Part shown: one piece after another, positions 23,050 to 35,450 of the stretch | Layout: every line of letters starts with the position of its first letter | Numbering within the stretch: position 1 is the stretch's first letter | Assembly (NCBI RefSeq): GCF_014851395.1 | Contig: NW_024041484.1 | Span: 6,607,560-6,671,559 of the forward strand | DNA from: Micropterus salmoides | Taxonomy: Eukaryota > Chordata > Actinopteri > Centrarchiformes > Centrarchidae | DNA length: 64,000 bases | Direction: 5' to 3' | The notes under the pieces: generated by a model | What the model saw: the letters and a program-made list of their open reading frames with translations, nothing else | The model's database searches: none | Told to the model about the DNA's origin: nothing | Made by a program: the position numbers and the translations under genes

Positions 23050-23852
23050 GTAAGAACACCGGCATCTTGTGAAAAGGCAACATAGCCTTAAGCTATTAGA
23101 TGGCAATATATTAAACTTTTTAGTTTGTCTGTGAAGGTTCTCAGTCATCCAGGTCACAGTTATCTAAGGAAGGTTAAAATCAAGGGCAACTGAACTTATT
23201 TGTACATTATTACCTCGTTATCTGTCTTTGGTTTGCATTTTGAATCTCATTTATTTGAAAGTCCATTAGTCCATTTCCTGCCAAATTAGATGTATATTCG
23301 TTACCCGGTCCAAAGAAATAAATAATGAAGCAGTGTGACGTGCAGTGCCGGAGCCAGTGGCTGGAACTCATGTCTGGATGTGGCACAGGGATATCACTGC
23401 AACACAGACATGAACTAATCCTACAACTTGTCACACACAACTTTCTCAAACCAGCACTGCTTTACAGTTAGAGTAGAGTGGAACACTGGGAGGGAGAGAC
23501 AAAAACACCACAAACAAGATTTTGATCTGGCCCTAAACAGAGATTATGAAATGGCTGAATCTCACTCTACTGTCAGACCAAGTACAGACTCAGTGACTCA
23601 GTGACCCTTGCAATTGAAAAAGGGAGACATAAAAAGTTGTGGTTCCCAAAAGAATATAGAGCATGTGATAGCTGTACGACAGTATGTGTCAAAACCTGAG
23701 GAACAGCGAGTGACTCACCCAATTGTTTACCTTCTATCTGTATTTATTATTTCTGTTTTTGTAACTTATAACTGTTCAACTGAATGGTCTGCATTCATTC
23801 TTGTAATGTCATGTTCAAACTCTGATTTTGTTGCAAACTGCTTTGGCAACAT

Positions 23853-23956
23853 CTGCGATGGACTGGCGACCTGTCCAGGGTGTACCCCGCCTTTCTGGGA
23901 TTGGCTCCAGCCCCCCGCGACCCTGTACGCAGGATAAGCAGTTGACGATGGATGGA
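23853..23956 (+). mobile_element. Retroposed GGATGG-tailed repeat with 14-bp target duplication
   Basis: A 104-base unit starting CTGCGATGGACTGGCGACCT and ending GATGGATGGA is flanked by exact copies of TGCTTTGGCAACAT at 23839-23852 and 23957-23970. It sits inside a LINE 3' tail (CCAATAAAGCACATTGAACT, 23988-24007), in the first intron of slc38a2. The family is common in fish genomes. Confidence 0.85.
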
Positions 23957-24309
23957 TGCTTTGGCAACATTGTTGAACTGAAACCTGCCAATAAAGCACA
24001 TTGAACTTGAACTTGAGTTAAACACAATCCGAGGGAAAAGGAAGTAACGTCATGCATGTCGGTCTACTATTTTTCGACTGCCAGTGTGTCACCCCTCCCC
24101 CTTCTCACCCTCCAAAGAAAAGTCACATGATCACATGAAGGAGCGTCTGTGGCGTGCGCCTGCTCACTGTATTGATCATTCTACAATTTAAAATAGAAAA
24201 AGAATTTAAAAGCACTGTGGCGGGACGGCAGGGCGCAGGGTGCAGGGATGCATAAAAATAAATAACAGAAAATATATGTGCTCCTCTTTTCTGCTCTGAA
24301 ATGTACAGC

Positions 24310-27040
24310 ATGAAACAGCCCACTGCCAAAACTGAGATGCTCCATTTCAACATCTCCCCCAAAGAAAACAGCATCAGCACCAACAGCTATGAGTACCCCT
24401 ACTGGGACTGTCCCAAGGTCACACTGAATGGGTGAGACTGCCTGTAAAATGCCTAAATACACAAAATTTTAGGGGAAAAAAACTTTTCTGAGCTGTACAT
24501 CATGTACGTCTACATAAACCACATTCTGTTATCTAAATTCTTCTGTCCTTTATTTTCTTTTTAAGCCAATACTCTGACATGGAGGCAGAGAGTCAAAACT
24601 TCCTCCCTGAACACAACCTGGGCAAGAAGAAGTATGAGACCGAATATGTAAGAGCTTCTGGCCATCCTCCAACAAAAGTATCTTCTTTGATCACATGTCT
24701 TTTTTTTCTAATTTCCTAACTGTGAACCTTTTAATTTCCCCACAGCACCAGGGCAATGCTTCCTTTGGGATGTCCGTCTTCAACCTGGGCAATGCCATCA
24801 TGGGCAGTGGCATCCTGGGTCTGTCCTACGCTATGGCCAACACTGGCATCGCCCTGTTTGTGTACGTTTATTTTCTTTTTGTATCTTTTGTCTTCTTTCT
24901 CTTTGAAAGTATTTTTGCATTTTACAAGCAGGACTTTAGAGGTAAAAAAATTAATGAATAGTGCTTTACAAACATCTACAAGGCACCTTCAGGCATCAGG
25001 GAGAACACAGTCACAGAGAAAGGAATGTGGTTGTTGTCTATGTGGTTTTGTCTGATAAAGGTCATGATGTACTGAACCTCTGCAAGATGTTTATTCTTAC
25101 CAGCACTGTTTGTGTGTGTGTGTGTGTGCGTATGTGTGTGTGTGTGTGTGGATTTGCTTGTTCCTGAGCAGCAGTCCACACCAGGGTGAAAGTTTACAGT
25201 TTGTCATTGTTACAGTATAAGTACTTGATATCATGTTCATTTTTAATGAGAAAAAATGTTCTCTTCAGGGCAAATTATGGGTTTATTTGAGAGCTCCTCC
25301 TATTGGTTATCCAGTGCATTGAGATCACATGTTCACAGACACTTTTGCAGCTTATGTGAACAATTTTATTATTATTTTTCATCAGTGTCAGTTACTGGTG
25401 TCTGCCTTTCTTACATTTCTGAGCGCAATTTCCTGAGAACCCCCCATGTATAAGAAGTCACACTTAAGTCACACATGAGAAAAAACTGTCTAAAGAAAAC
25501 AATTGTTTTACTACCACACAAGCAGCAAACACATTGATTCCTCATAAAAGGTCATCTAAAGCATATTATTTGAATTGAAGCGTACGAAGCAATAAATTAC
25601 AAGTGATTAGGATGTCAGACGCAGGTGCAGACTCTTGGGTCTAAAAGTCACCAGGGTCCAAATTCTCAGATTGCTGAAAATCCCATTTTAATTGAAAATT
25701 GGTGTTTCGAGGCCCCATGTTCATTCTAAAAATTAGCACACTTAGCAATGCAGCACTTAAACATCAATCAGGACCATTTTGTCATCAATTTTGCTGTACT
25801 TCGTTGTAATTTCCATCTTGTTTGCAATCAGCTCAAGATCCCTCTTGTCTGTTTACAGGATTCTCCTCTTGGCTGTCGCCATTTTATCCTTATATTCTGT
25901 CCACTTGCTGCTGAAGACGGCCAATGAAGGAGGTGAGACAATCCATCTTTACTCCCCAGTGGCTTCTTAAAGTCCTTCTGAATGCCAAATCTTATTTTCT
26001 GTGTGTATTTCCTCTTCACAGGTGCACTGGTGTACGAGCAGCTGGGTTACAAAGCCTTCGGGATGCCGGGGAAACTGGCCGCTTCCTGCTCCATCACCAT
26101 GCAGAATATCGGAGGTGAGAGGCTGGCATTTCTATATTTATTCAATATGTGTTTATTCCACGAGCTAAAACCTCCTCTCCCGCAACTTACTTTTCCTTCC
26201 ATTGGAGTGACTCAGCCCCTCACCAAATATTAGACATCACACTATTAGTGGAGTTCCCTTCATGGACAGGACTTAGCTGATTTTACAGGGAAATGTACTA
26301 ACTGCAGTTTTTGTCTTTACAGCCATGTCAAGCTACCTCTACATCGTCAAATACGAGCTGCCGATCGTCATTCAATCCTTTGTGGGTTCCAATGAGTAAG
26401 TGACCAAATATTTTACTAGCTTCCAAACTCAGAAAAGACAGTACATTTGATAAACTGCAGGTAGAGCTGAAATGATTAATCAATAAGTTGTCAACTATTA
26501 AATGAATCACCAACTATTCTGATAATTGATTAGTTGGTTTGGTTATTCTTTTAAAGAACAAAAAGCAAAATTGATTGTCTTGGCCACCGTGCTGCAGCTC
26601 TTGGGTCTTGACAAGCTTCTTATAGCCTAGGCCATCTTTATGGTGTCATGTTGAATTCCAATGACCAGTATGAGGGAGTGTGAGAACGATGACACCAAAT
26701 TTAACACACCAGCTCCCCATTCACACCTGAGACCTTGTAACACTAACAAGTCACCGGGGATGGAAAACGGCTAATTTGGCCCCATTTTTGATATTTTCAC
26801 CTAGAGGTGTACTCACTCTTGTTGCCAGCAGTTTAGATATTAATGGCTATGTGCAGGGGCATAACCAGTTTAGAAATTAATGAGGTCAAGATTTTTATAA
26901 TAGAGCCTATTTACATAAACACAACCAAAGTTATACATAACAGTCACACAAAGTAATCTATAATAAAATTAAAAAAAATGAAAGGGACCTTTTGGCCAAA
27001 GATCCTTTTATTTAAGCTGAATTTTGCTCTTTTCGTCGGG

Positions 27041-27102
<62 letters not shown>

Positions 27103-29572
27103 CTGCGTGCAGTGAAGGCTTAATCCCGCAGTGGGCAAAGCACTGTTTGGTTGAAGATCACACTACATACATGGTCTTTCTCCCCACTGCTTCGCTTACT
27201 GAAATTGTAGAAAATAAGATACAGACACTCAAGCTATGATCACATATAAAGTGCAAACATGGAGATCTTGGTACACTAATCTTCACAACATGCATTAGGC
27301 TAAATATATCTCAAATGTAGCGTACAACTGTCATTTCAGAACTATAGTGTGGGAATGACATGTGCAGAGTACATGATGGGCACTACAGTATGTGCTGTAT
27401 TTTACAACATAAAATACAGCACGTTGGTGCTGAATTCAGAAAATAACTGTTACATTATTAATGATTTATCATCAAGAAACATAAATCTCCAGTCACATAA
27501 TGATTAATTAATGACTTCAGCTGTATCACTAACATGTTGTTCTGTCATGTTGTGTTTCAGGGAATGGTACACTAACGGTAACTACCTGGTGCTGCTGGTG
27601 ACACTCGTCATAATCCTGCCTCTGTCACTGCTCAGGAACTTTGGTAAGAAAAGTGTGTGTTTGTGTATTGTGATGCACTTGCGTGTGTGAAAGACACTGA
27701 AATTATAAAAAAATTAGCATTCTACAGCTTTAAAATAGTAATAAAATGTTGCCGTTTGGTTTAACCCCCACAGGTTACCTCGGTTACACCAGTGGTCTGT
27801 CACTGCTCTGCACGGTGTTCTTTTTAACTGTGGTGAGTAAACACATGTATTTCCTACCCAGCTTTTCCATGAAATCTGAGGCTCTCCTCTGAACACTGTA
27901 ACAGAACAAAATGAAATACCGAAAATGCAATTAGGCTTTCTTTGGTATCTAAACTTGGGCTTGAGGTGTTGAATTGTTATTTTAACTGATTTCTCACAGT
28001 GGTCTGGTTTCAGGGATTTTTGCTTCCCATGATGAGCTACATGCAGTTTCAAAGGCTTTTTAACCAGAAAGAAAAGGAAGTTCTACTGAATATCAGCTTA
28101 AATCTGTTATCTGGTCCCCCAGGTGATCATCAAGAAGTTCCAGATCCCATGCCCTCTGCCAAAGGACATGTCCCACCTGAACACCATCACTGTGGACTAC
28201 AGCGAGGACGCATGCACACCAAAATACTTTGTCTGGAACTCTCAGGTGAGGCTCTGAGACGCAAAACATCTGGAGAATTGAAATGTGTATTAAAACAAAA
28301 ATCAGATGTAATATTTTGGTGACGTATTCACTGTTGTCCTTTTTTCCAGACTGTCTACGCTGTTCCTATCCTGACCTTCGCCTTCGTGTGCCACCCTGCC
28401 ATCCTGCCCATGTACGAGGAGCTCAAAGAGTGAGTGCACGCAGCTTTCATTTCATCATTTTCACCCAAACTTTAAACAGCAGCTGCTTTCTTATCAGCGT
28501 TTTCACGTTTATTTTAAACTCAAGAGTTTAAATAATAAAAACTGTGTTCTAGTGTCTAAATGAAACATCCCCTCTTCTCCAAACAGCCGTTCCCGCAGAA
28601 AGATGCAGGGCGTTGCCAATGTGTCCTTCCTGGCCATGTTCATCATGTACCTGCTGGCCGCCCTCTTCGGATATCTGACCTTCAACTGTGAGTCTAAACC
28701 ATCATTTAATGTGTGGTTGAATGTATGGTGGCAGCAGTGGTGTAGTCTAGTTTTTTTTCTAGTGAGTATACTGTGATTTTTCCCTCCCAGCCTCATACTC
28801 CCCCATCCCAGCGTGACGTCCCATGAGCGCCACTATTCTCACTAATAAATACTGTATGCATTTACATGTAATAGAGAGCATTCTGAAGGACTGCTTAGGC
28901 TATGTGTTATCAACAACGCAAAGACTTTAACAGCCAATGACAGTTACAGGTGGGAAAGGGCGTCACACAGTGTGTGTGACATTTTAGGGTTCAGATTAGA
29001 GTTGTGACAAAACACTTAGCATATGAGATGTGACAATCCAGAATATTGGGGTCACGAGATCAAGACTAGAAGATATTTTAATAGCATTTAAAGAAATATT
29101 CATTGATGAGTATACGACTGGGGGGTCAAGATTTTGATCATTAAACGTTTAATTTCCTGCATTCCGGAGACATTTTCAGCACCAATTTATGGTGGAAATG
29201 TCTAATGTTTAGTGTTAATCACCATCTAACTCAGCCAGTTAGGAGCTACATTTAGCCTTAGATGTTATATGAATCTGGTTTTATCATCTGGCAATTTTCA
29301 ATGCACATTTCACAGTGCAAGTTGCAACTATTATTAACAATGATGGAAAGCTGAGGCTTTTCAGTAGCACTAATAACAATGAACACAGGCCTATGTGCAG
29401 TTCTATCACCCAAACTCATTCATTACAGAATATTAGCACTGAGGACACCACAAGTTGTCCACATCCTCCCAAGCTCACTTGGGAAAAACCATGACAAAAA
29501 CCATTGTCAAACGTAGGTTATGTACTGTACCAGCTTAAATGCATGAGCAAGCATCCAGGAACTGCTACTACT

Positions 29573-29618
<46 letters not shown>

Positions 29619-32600
29619 TCCCGCATTCATTGATCCACCACAAAAACGTTAGTTATTTAGTTCTAGTTTCAATTCAATAAACCAACAATGCTGTTACAGT
29701 TCCGTTAATGATAGCGTTAATGATAACATAGGCATATATACTATTTTCACTCACCAGGTAACGTTACGTTAGCATCAGCCTCATCTGGCTCGTTTTCTGT
29801 GGGTTAGGGTTAACCCCGTGTGAAAGTTCTGTCACAAAACGATGTTACGTATCATCTCGCTATTTTAAGTAGGTATCCGGAAATCTTTGAACATTCCTAG
29901 TGGGTATACGACGTATACCTGCGTATCACGTAGACTACACCAATGGGTGGCAGGCATTTAGCTGACCAGTTTTGACATGAAGCAGATTCTATAATCCTAA
30001 AGGTAAAAGGTAAAGATACATTATAGTCACATACTCATACATATAGCGAAATTCATTCTCCCCATTTAACCCATTCCTTAAGGTAGCAGTGGGCAGCCAC
30101 TGTGGAGTGCCCGGGGACCAACTCCAGATCTTTATCAGTGTCTAGGTCAATGGCACTGACTGAAGAACCTAACATGTTTTTTGATTTTTTTACCTTTACC
30201 TTAAGAAAGCAACAAAGAGTTAATCGTACCAGTGTGGGTTTACAAGCAGCCATTGTTCCTGAATAGGAAATGTCAAAGCAAATTAATCATCCAAAGTTAA
30301 GGGAAGGAGCTTCAAGGTCTAAATTAAATAATGAGTGTCCCTCTTGGAACAAACCGCTCCCGACAAGACTTGAGGCCTGTGCAAGACTGTGAAAAACCCC
30401 ACCTGATGAAGCTGATCAGTGTGCCACCTGTTTGTCATGGCAGGAGTTAGTGCACAGGAATGTTCTGGAACAGGGACGTGCACGGACATTTTGGGGGGCA
30501 GGGGCTCAAGTGGAAAAAAAGGAGCACTTCTGATATATTTTGAATAACTGACTGCACCAAGGAGAGGGACATTAAAATAAACGGTTTAAATACTTTTTGT
30601 TTCACATGCAAAATGATCTTCAGCTCCACACAGCCAAGCAACATAATACTGAATTGCCTGAATCCATGAATGTAGTGATCAAATACATTATTATTATTAT
30701 TATTACCACTCTCGCCAGGGCTGGACTGATAATCTGGCTTACCGGGTGACGCACCTTTGGGTGTAAAGTAAATTATTTATTTATATAGGCCTAATTGGTT
30801 TTTAAAAAACGGGCCAACAATCGGCCCGTAAAGCATGGACAGCGACCCATTGGGTAATTTTCTATACTGACACTGGGCCGTCTCTCTCACATCTCTTACT
30901 AGCCCCCACCCCCTCTGTTTCTTGCGTTGCGGGCCAGAAAAAAAAAAAACATTCTTCAGACGGCTGAAAAAACAGATATTTGCTACCGGGGCTGCAGTAG
31001 CTTCAACATCAGCTGCAGTACCCTGCGTAGTGCAGGCACAAGCGCCTGGAGGGGTAAAGAACTGTGGTGGCCGCTGACAGGCAGAGGAGGCGTGTGTAAA
31101 CGAAGCAGACAGACAAAGTGACAGGGCCGAGTGAGAGAGAGAGCAGGAGGAGAGTGGAGGTGAGGCGGTAAGCAAGGAGAAGCTGTAGTAGTAGGGAGGG
31201 TCATTTACAGTGGGGACACCGGGGACATGTAGCCACCACTTATTGAAAGCATTTGTTAAAAATGTTCTGAAAAATGGCTTGCATCAAGAAATGTTTTGAG
31301 AATGGTTTATTTGCACACTAAGCCTGCAATGCAATGTAAATTTAGAAGAAACCTCTGCGTTAAGTAAGTAAGTAACTTAAGCAAAACATTGTCAGAGGAC
31401 CACAGAGACCGTGACTGAGTGTAGGGATGGAGTAGATCTTTGAGGGAGTGAGGTGCAAGTCCATGGAGAGATTTGTACGTCTGTAGGAGGATTTTATATT
31501 TGATCCGAGACTTAACTGGCAGCCAGTGGAGCTTCTTCAGGATGGGAGTGATGTGAAGTCCATGTTCTGTGTGGTCGAGCATCCTTGCTGCAGAGTTCTG
31601 GACATACTGGAGTCTGTCAGTAGCCTTGCTGGACAGACCGAACATGACACCGTTACAATAGTCAAGTCGGGAGGTGATGAAGGAGTGGATGAGGGTAACA
31701 GCTACAGAGTTGGAGATGTTCTGAAGATCTGAATCTGAAGATACCCAGGTTGCGTACTTGAGGGGATGCAGAGATTGAGCAGTCATCCACGTCCAGTGTG
31801 ATGTCACCAACCTTTTTGAGAAGTGACTGTGGGGCAAACACCATGAGTTCTGTTTAGTCTTTATTGAGTTTGAGGAGGTTACTGTACATCCAGTTCTTGA
31901 TGTCCTTCAGGCAGTTAATAAGCGAGATGCGTTACCCCAATGTGGGTGGTGTCATCCGTAAACTTCAGGAGCTTTACGTACTGGAGACTGGAGGTGCAGC
32001 TGTTGGTGTACAGGGAGAAGATAAGAGGGGAAAGAATGCAGCCCTGAGGGGATCCAGAACTGATGGTCCTGAAGTCAGAGAGATGTTTTCCCAGCTTAAC
32101 ATGCTGCTTTCTGTCCTTCTGGAAGTCTGTGATCCACCAAATAATGCTCCCACCACAGAATCATTTTATATTGTACTACTACTCACTCCATGTGTACTGT
32201 ACGGAGATGCGGAGCATGTTGAAATACTATATTATACCATCTTTATTTAAGATATCAGGGGTAGCGTATTCTGATGTTACTGACAATCAGCCACTTTCTC
32301 GACTGCACTCAGCACCCTTCTTTCTAAACGTGTCACATATTGCGTTCATGAATCGTGCTGCGCGTGCTTCAGGTCTAAAAGGTCTCTTGTGTTTCAACAC
32401 AGTGAACGTGGAGTCTGAGCTGCTGCACACCTACTCCAAGATCTACAAGGATGATGTGTTGCTGCTGATCGTCCGCCTGGCTGTGCTGGCCGCCGTCACT
32501 CTCACCGTCCCCGTGGTGCTTTTCCCTGTAAGTATCAAAGAGGTCGAGCACATCTTAGATTATTGCTGGCACAAGATTTTAGGGGATCATAAAGGATAAC

Positions 32601-33481
32601 CTCTCTTTTTGTCCCTCTCTCTCTCTGTAGATTCGTACCTCTGTAAACCAGCTCCTGTGCACCTCTAAGGAATTCAGCTGGATCCGCCACACCATCATCA
32701 CTGTGGCCCTGCTGGCCAGCACCAACGCCCTGGTCATCTTTGTCCCCAGCATCAGGGACATTTTTGCCGTCATCGGTGGGTGCCTTTGAGCGTGTTAATG
32801 CATATGATGCTACAAAAAGCGTCTCAAATACAAAATGAGGCTAAAATTCCAAATGTCTCCCCTCACACAGGCGCTTCTTCTGCCATGCTCATCTTCATCC
32901 TGCCCTCAGCTTTCTACATCAAACTGGTCAAGAAGGAGTCCATGATGTCTGTGCAGAAGATCGGGGTAAGGAGTGAGATCTTACATCTACAGGGACGTTA
33001 GAGAATTAGCAGAAACTTCAAGCCATTTATAGAAGCTTTTTATACAGTTGAAGTCACCTTGAGGCAATAATTCGACATGTTGAATAACAGACTAATTTGC
33101 TTTGTTGCTGAGAGATCAAAGATCAACACCACGTTCATATTTGTCTGTTCAACGTGAAGCTGTAGCCAGCAGCCCATTAGCTTAGCTAAGACTGAGTGGA
33201 AACAGCTATTGGCCATTCCTTAGGCTTTATATTGAACATAAAGATAACAGAAAATCTTCTCATCTAACTGTTGCAAGAAAGTGAATACGCATATTGCTCA
33301 AATTGTTAAGCTCTTCCTTAAAGTCACTCAGTGTGAACACTGAATGTGAAATTGTTCTCCTGTCCAGGCCACTGCCTTCCTGCTGTTGGGCTTCGTGGTC
33401 ATGATCGGCAGCATGACCCTCATCATCCTGGACTGGGTCCACAATGCCTCAGCCAGCTCGGACTCAGCCGACGGACACTAA
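24310..33481 (+). CDS. slc38a2: Sodium-coupled neutral amino acid transporter 2 (SNAT2, system A)
   Basis: Imports small neutral amino acids with sodium at the plasma membrane. Coding exons: 24310-24431, 24566-24647, 24746-24861, 25859-25932, 26022-26114, 26323-26395, 27561-27643, 27774-27832, 28123-28245, 28350-28429, 28587-28687, 32403-32527, 32631-32775, 32871-32965, 33368-33481. All phases agree, giving 494 residues (human about 506). The start at 24310 is chosen because an acceptor lies just before it. Residues 1-68 are the cytosolic tail (LGKKKYETEY near 59-68); TM1 carries GNAIMGSGILGLSYA with Asn84 matching the sodium-site Asn82 of mammalian SNAT2. Later blocks include YLGYTSGLSLLC, FAFVCHPAILPMYEELKD and RLAVLAAVTLTVPVV. 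Both loop cysteines (PCP, DAC) are kept. The end, DWVHNAS..., favours SNAT2 over SNAT1/4; a SNAT4-like paralogue is the alternative. Intron 11 is 3.7 kb. Confidence 0.85.
26455..26585. mobile_element. hAT-derived MITE in slc38a2 intron 6
   Basis: GAGCTGAAATGATTAATCAA ... AATTGATTAGTTGGTTTGGT resembles the CGATTAATCG-rich end of a very common fish hAT MITE. Decayed; no coding sequence. Confidence 0.5.
27043..27101. repeat. (GT)n microsatellite in slc38a2 intron 6
   Basis: About 29 uninterrupted GT dinucleotides. Confidence 0.95.
29571..29616. repeat. (AC)n microsatellite in slc38a2 intron 11
   Basis: About 21-23 AC dinucleotides. The surrounding intron (28688-31300) shows no exon. Confidence 0.95.
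30000..30205. mobile_element. Probable decayed SINE-like repeat
   Basis: TAAAGGTAAAGATACATTAT ... GCAGTGGGCAGCCACTGTGG ... GCCCGGGGACCAACTCCAG resembles a frequent fish SINE read in reverse. Flanked by GGTAAAGGTAAA on the left and its complement TTTACCTTTACC on the right. Confidence 0.4.
31320..32140 (-). mobile_element. Two joined LINE fragments, antisense in slc38a2 intron 11
   Basis: On the reverse strand, about 32140-31930 encodes a jockey/Rex1-like piece (LSPLLFSLYTNSCTSS, KLLKFTDDTTHIGV), and 31925-31320 encodes an L2-like RT end (LKDIKNWMYSNLLKLN, ITSRLDYCNGVMFGLSS, LKKLHWLPVKSRIKYKILL). Stops and frameshifts interrupt both. The first part is close to the LINE at 14729-16570; the second resembles, but is not identical to, the L2 at 11365. 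Confidence 0.75.
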
Positions 33482-33822
33482 AGCTCCACCTCCTGCTGGG
33501 CCTGTCGAGGAGAGGGAGGCTCTCAGCGCAAGACTGCTACAGCCGCGCAACCAACAAAGATCAGAAACCTATTGTAAAATGAAAAACACAAGAACTCACT
33601 TGATGCTCGCCTTTGACTTCCTGAGCGACGAACCATGCCATTCCAAGAGAATGTATCCGAACTTTGTACAGTACGCTGTTATAGGCCACAGAGATGGTGT
33701 TTTCCTTGTTTTTCCTCTTTTTATCCTAACCTTTTTTCTTTGTTGTATTTTGAGTGTTGTTACATACAGTTGGGAAGTATTCTGCTTTTAAAATGTTTTA
33801 CAATGAAGAACTTGCTTTTCGG
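33482..33822 (+). other. slc38a2: Proximal 3' UTR of slc38a2
   Basis: Follows the TAA stop and runs to the border of a LINE fragment near 33823. No AATAAA occurs in it, so the transcript probably extends further. Confidence 0.55.
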
Positions 33823-34850
33823 TTGGGTGATAACGAAGCTAACACCACCGCCAGAGTGAGGCTGAAAGGTGGCATCAAGGAGGCGAAGCGGAGACATCAG
33901 AAGAGACTGGAGAGAGACCGCAACACCAAAGATATGTGGCAGGCCATCAAAAACATGACAGGTTACAAAAGCAGGAGCTCCCCAATCATGTGTGAGGCCA
34001 CATTACCCGAGGAATTTAACATATTTTATGCTCGCTTTGATCTCCTCAACGAGGAGTCAGCTGTAAAGTCTACTGGCCACTGTCAGTATCCACAGCAGAT
34101 GTGAGGAGAGTCCAGCTGAGAGTGAATATGAGTAAATCAGCTGGGCCATGTCCTAAAAACCTGTGCCAATCAGCTAATTGATGTTATTACTGACATTTTC
34201 AACATCTCACTGTCTCAGCAGAGGGTTCCCACCTGCTTCAAGACAGCCACCATCTTTCCTGTACCTAAAAAGTCTGCAGTGTCTAGTCTGAACGACTGCT
34301 GCTCTGTGGCTCTCACCCCAATTCTGATGAAGTGCTTTGAGAAGCTGGTTCTTCAGCACATAAAGAACAACATCCCAGCCAGCCTGGACCCTCACCAGTT
34401 TTTTTCAGAAGCAACAGATCCACAGAGGATGCCATCTCCACTGCCCTCACACACCCTGAGAAAAACAACACCTACATCAGAATGCTGTTTGTGGATTTCA
34501 GCTCAGTGTTCAACACAATCTCCCATGAAACCGATCAGCAAACTCTGGGTTTAAAGACAACACTCTGCAATTGGATATTGGACTTCCTCACAAACAGACA
34601 CCAGTCAGTTCGGATTGGCGGACTCACCCCCTACACTCCCCTCCTGTTCACACTGTACACCCACGACTGCATCCCCCCATGTGGACAGAACTCTGTTGTG
34701 AAGCTTGCAGACTCTTAAACTCTAATTCATCCTCAGCACTGCTCCAGTGATGATAGTTTATTTCTGTTTACCGTTTTTCATAATTGATTCTTTATTAATG
34801 TATATTGTCACTCAACTTGTTACATTGTAAAAATAAATCTGCCTACCTAC
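33823..34850 (+). mobile_element. LINE fragment in the slc38a2 3' flank
   Basis: Forward translation gives RLKGGIKEAKRRHQKRLERD, KDMWQAIKNMTGYKSRSSP, then with frameshifts MLFVDFSSVFNTI and LLFTLYTHDC, and stops at KLADS where the catalytic ADD box should be. The GAPQGCVLS-like block is missing, so it carries an internal deletion. AATAAA at 34832-34837 lies in its 3' tail and could serve the host transcript. Confidence 0.75.
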
Positions 34851-34936
34851 CTAACTTGATAGCTCAACGTGGACTTGTCATCTGATGGTGCACTGTGCTT
34901 CCAACCACAAACATATATATATATATATACACATAT

Positions 34937-34984
<48 letters not shown>

Positions 34985-35190
34985 ACAGAAACATTTAATT
35001 CTGTCTTCAGTGAAGACTTTTTTTCACCACTGCATTTGTTGCTATCTTTATAAAGATGTACTGGCTTGTATAATTCAAATGGATTGATGTATCAAAATGT
35101 CTTTGAACAGGTTCATGATCTACCAGCAAAAAAAACCAAACACGTCTGTGTCAAGTTACGCTAAGACTTACCCTTAGAAAATAATAAAAT
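34851..35190 (+). other. slc38a2: Possible distal 3' UTR of slc38a2 with (ATAC/AC)n
   Basis: Contains an AT/AC microsatellite (34913-34982), then unique AT-rich sequence and AATAAA at 35183-35188. If the LINE inserted within the 3' UTR, this would be its distal half. Confidence 0.3.
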
Positions 35191-35450
35191 AATAATAATT
35201 TTTCATGGAAGTAGTATAAAATTTTAATTAGGACTAGGTAAGGCTTTATGCTGTGGCCCTACAGTGTCCCAGCTATAGTTGTCTGCATGCATTTGTTAGC
35301 AAACATTTTCAAGCAGAAACAAAAAAATGTTTAAACTTAAATCAATTCCAGTAGCACTTACAATCATTCTGACTTTTGGGTTACACACTCCAGAGTGTTC
35401 TCTTTCAGAGAAGGCCAAAACCATGCATATACTCCAAATGGTTCAAGAAC

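Noticed and set aside
24301..24309. Upstream ATG giving MYSMKQP as the slc38a2 start
   Set aside because: The bases up to 24308 fit a splice acceptor (pyrimidine run then TACAG), so this ATG is probably intronic. The ATG at 24310 gives an N terminus like mammalian SNAT2.
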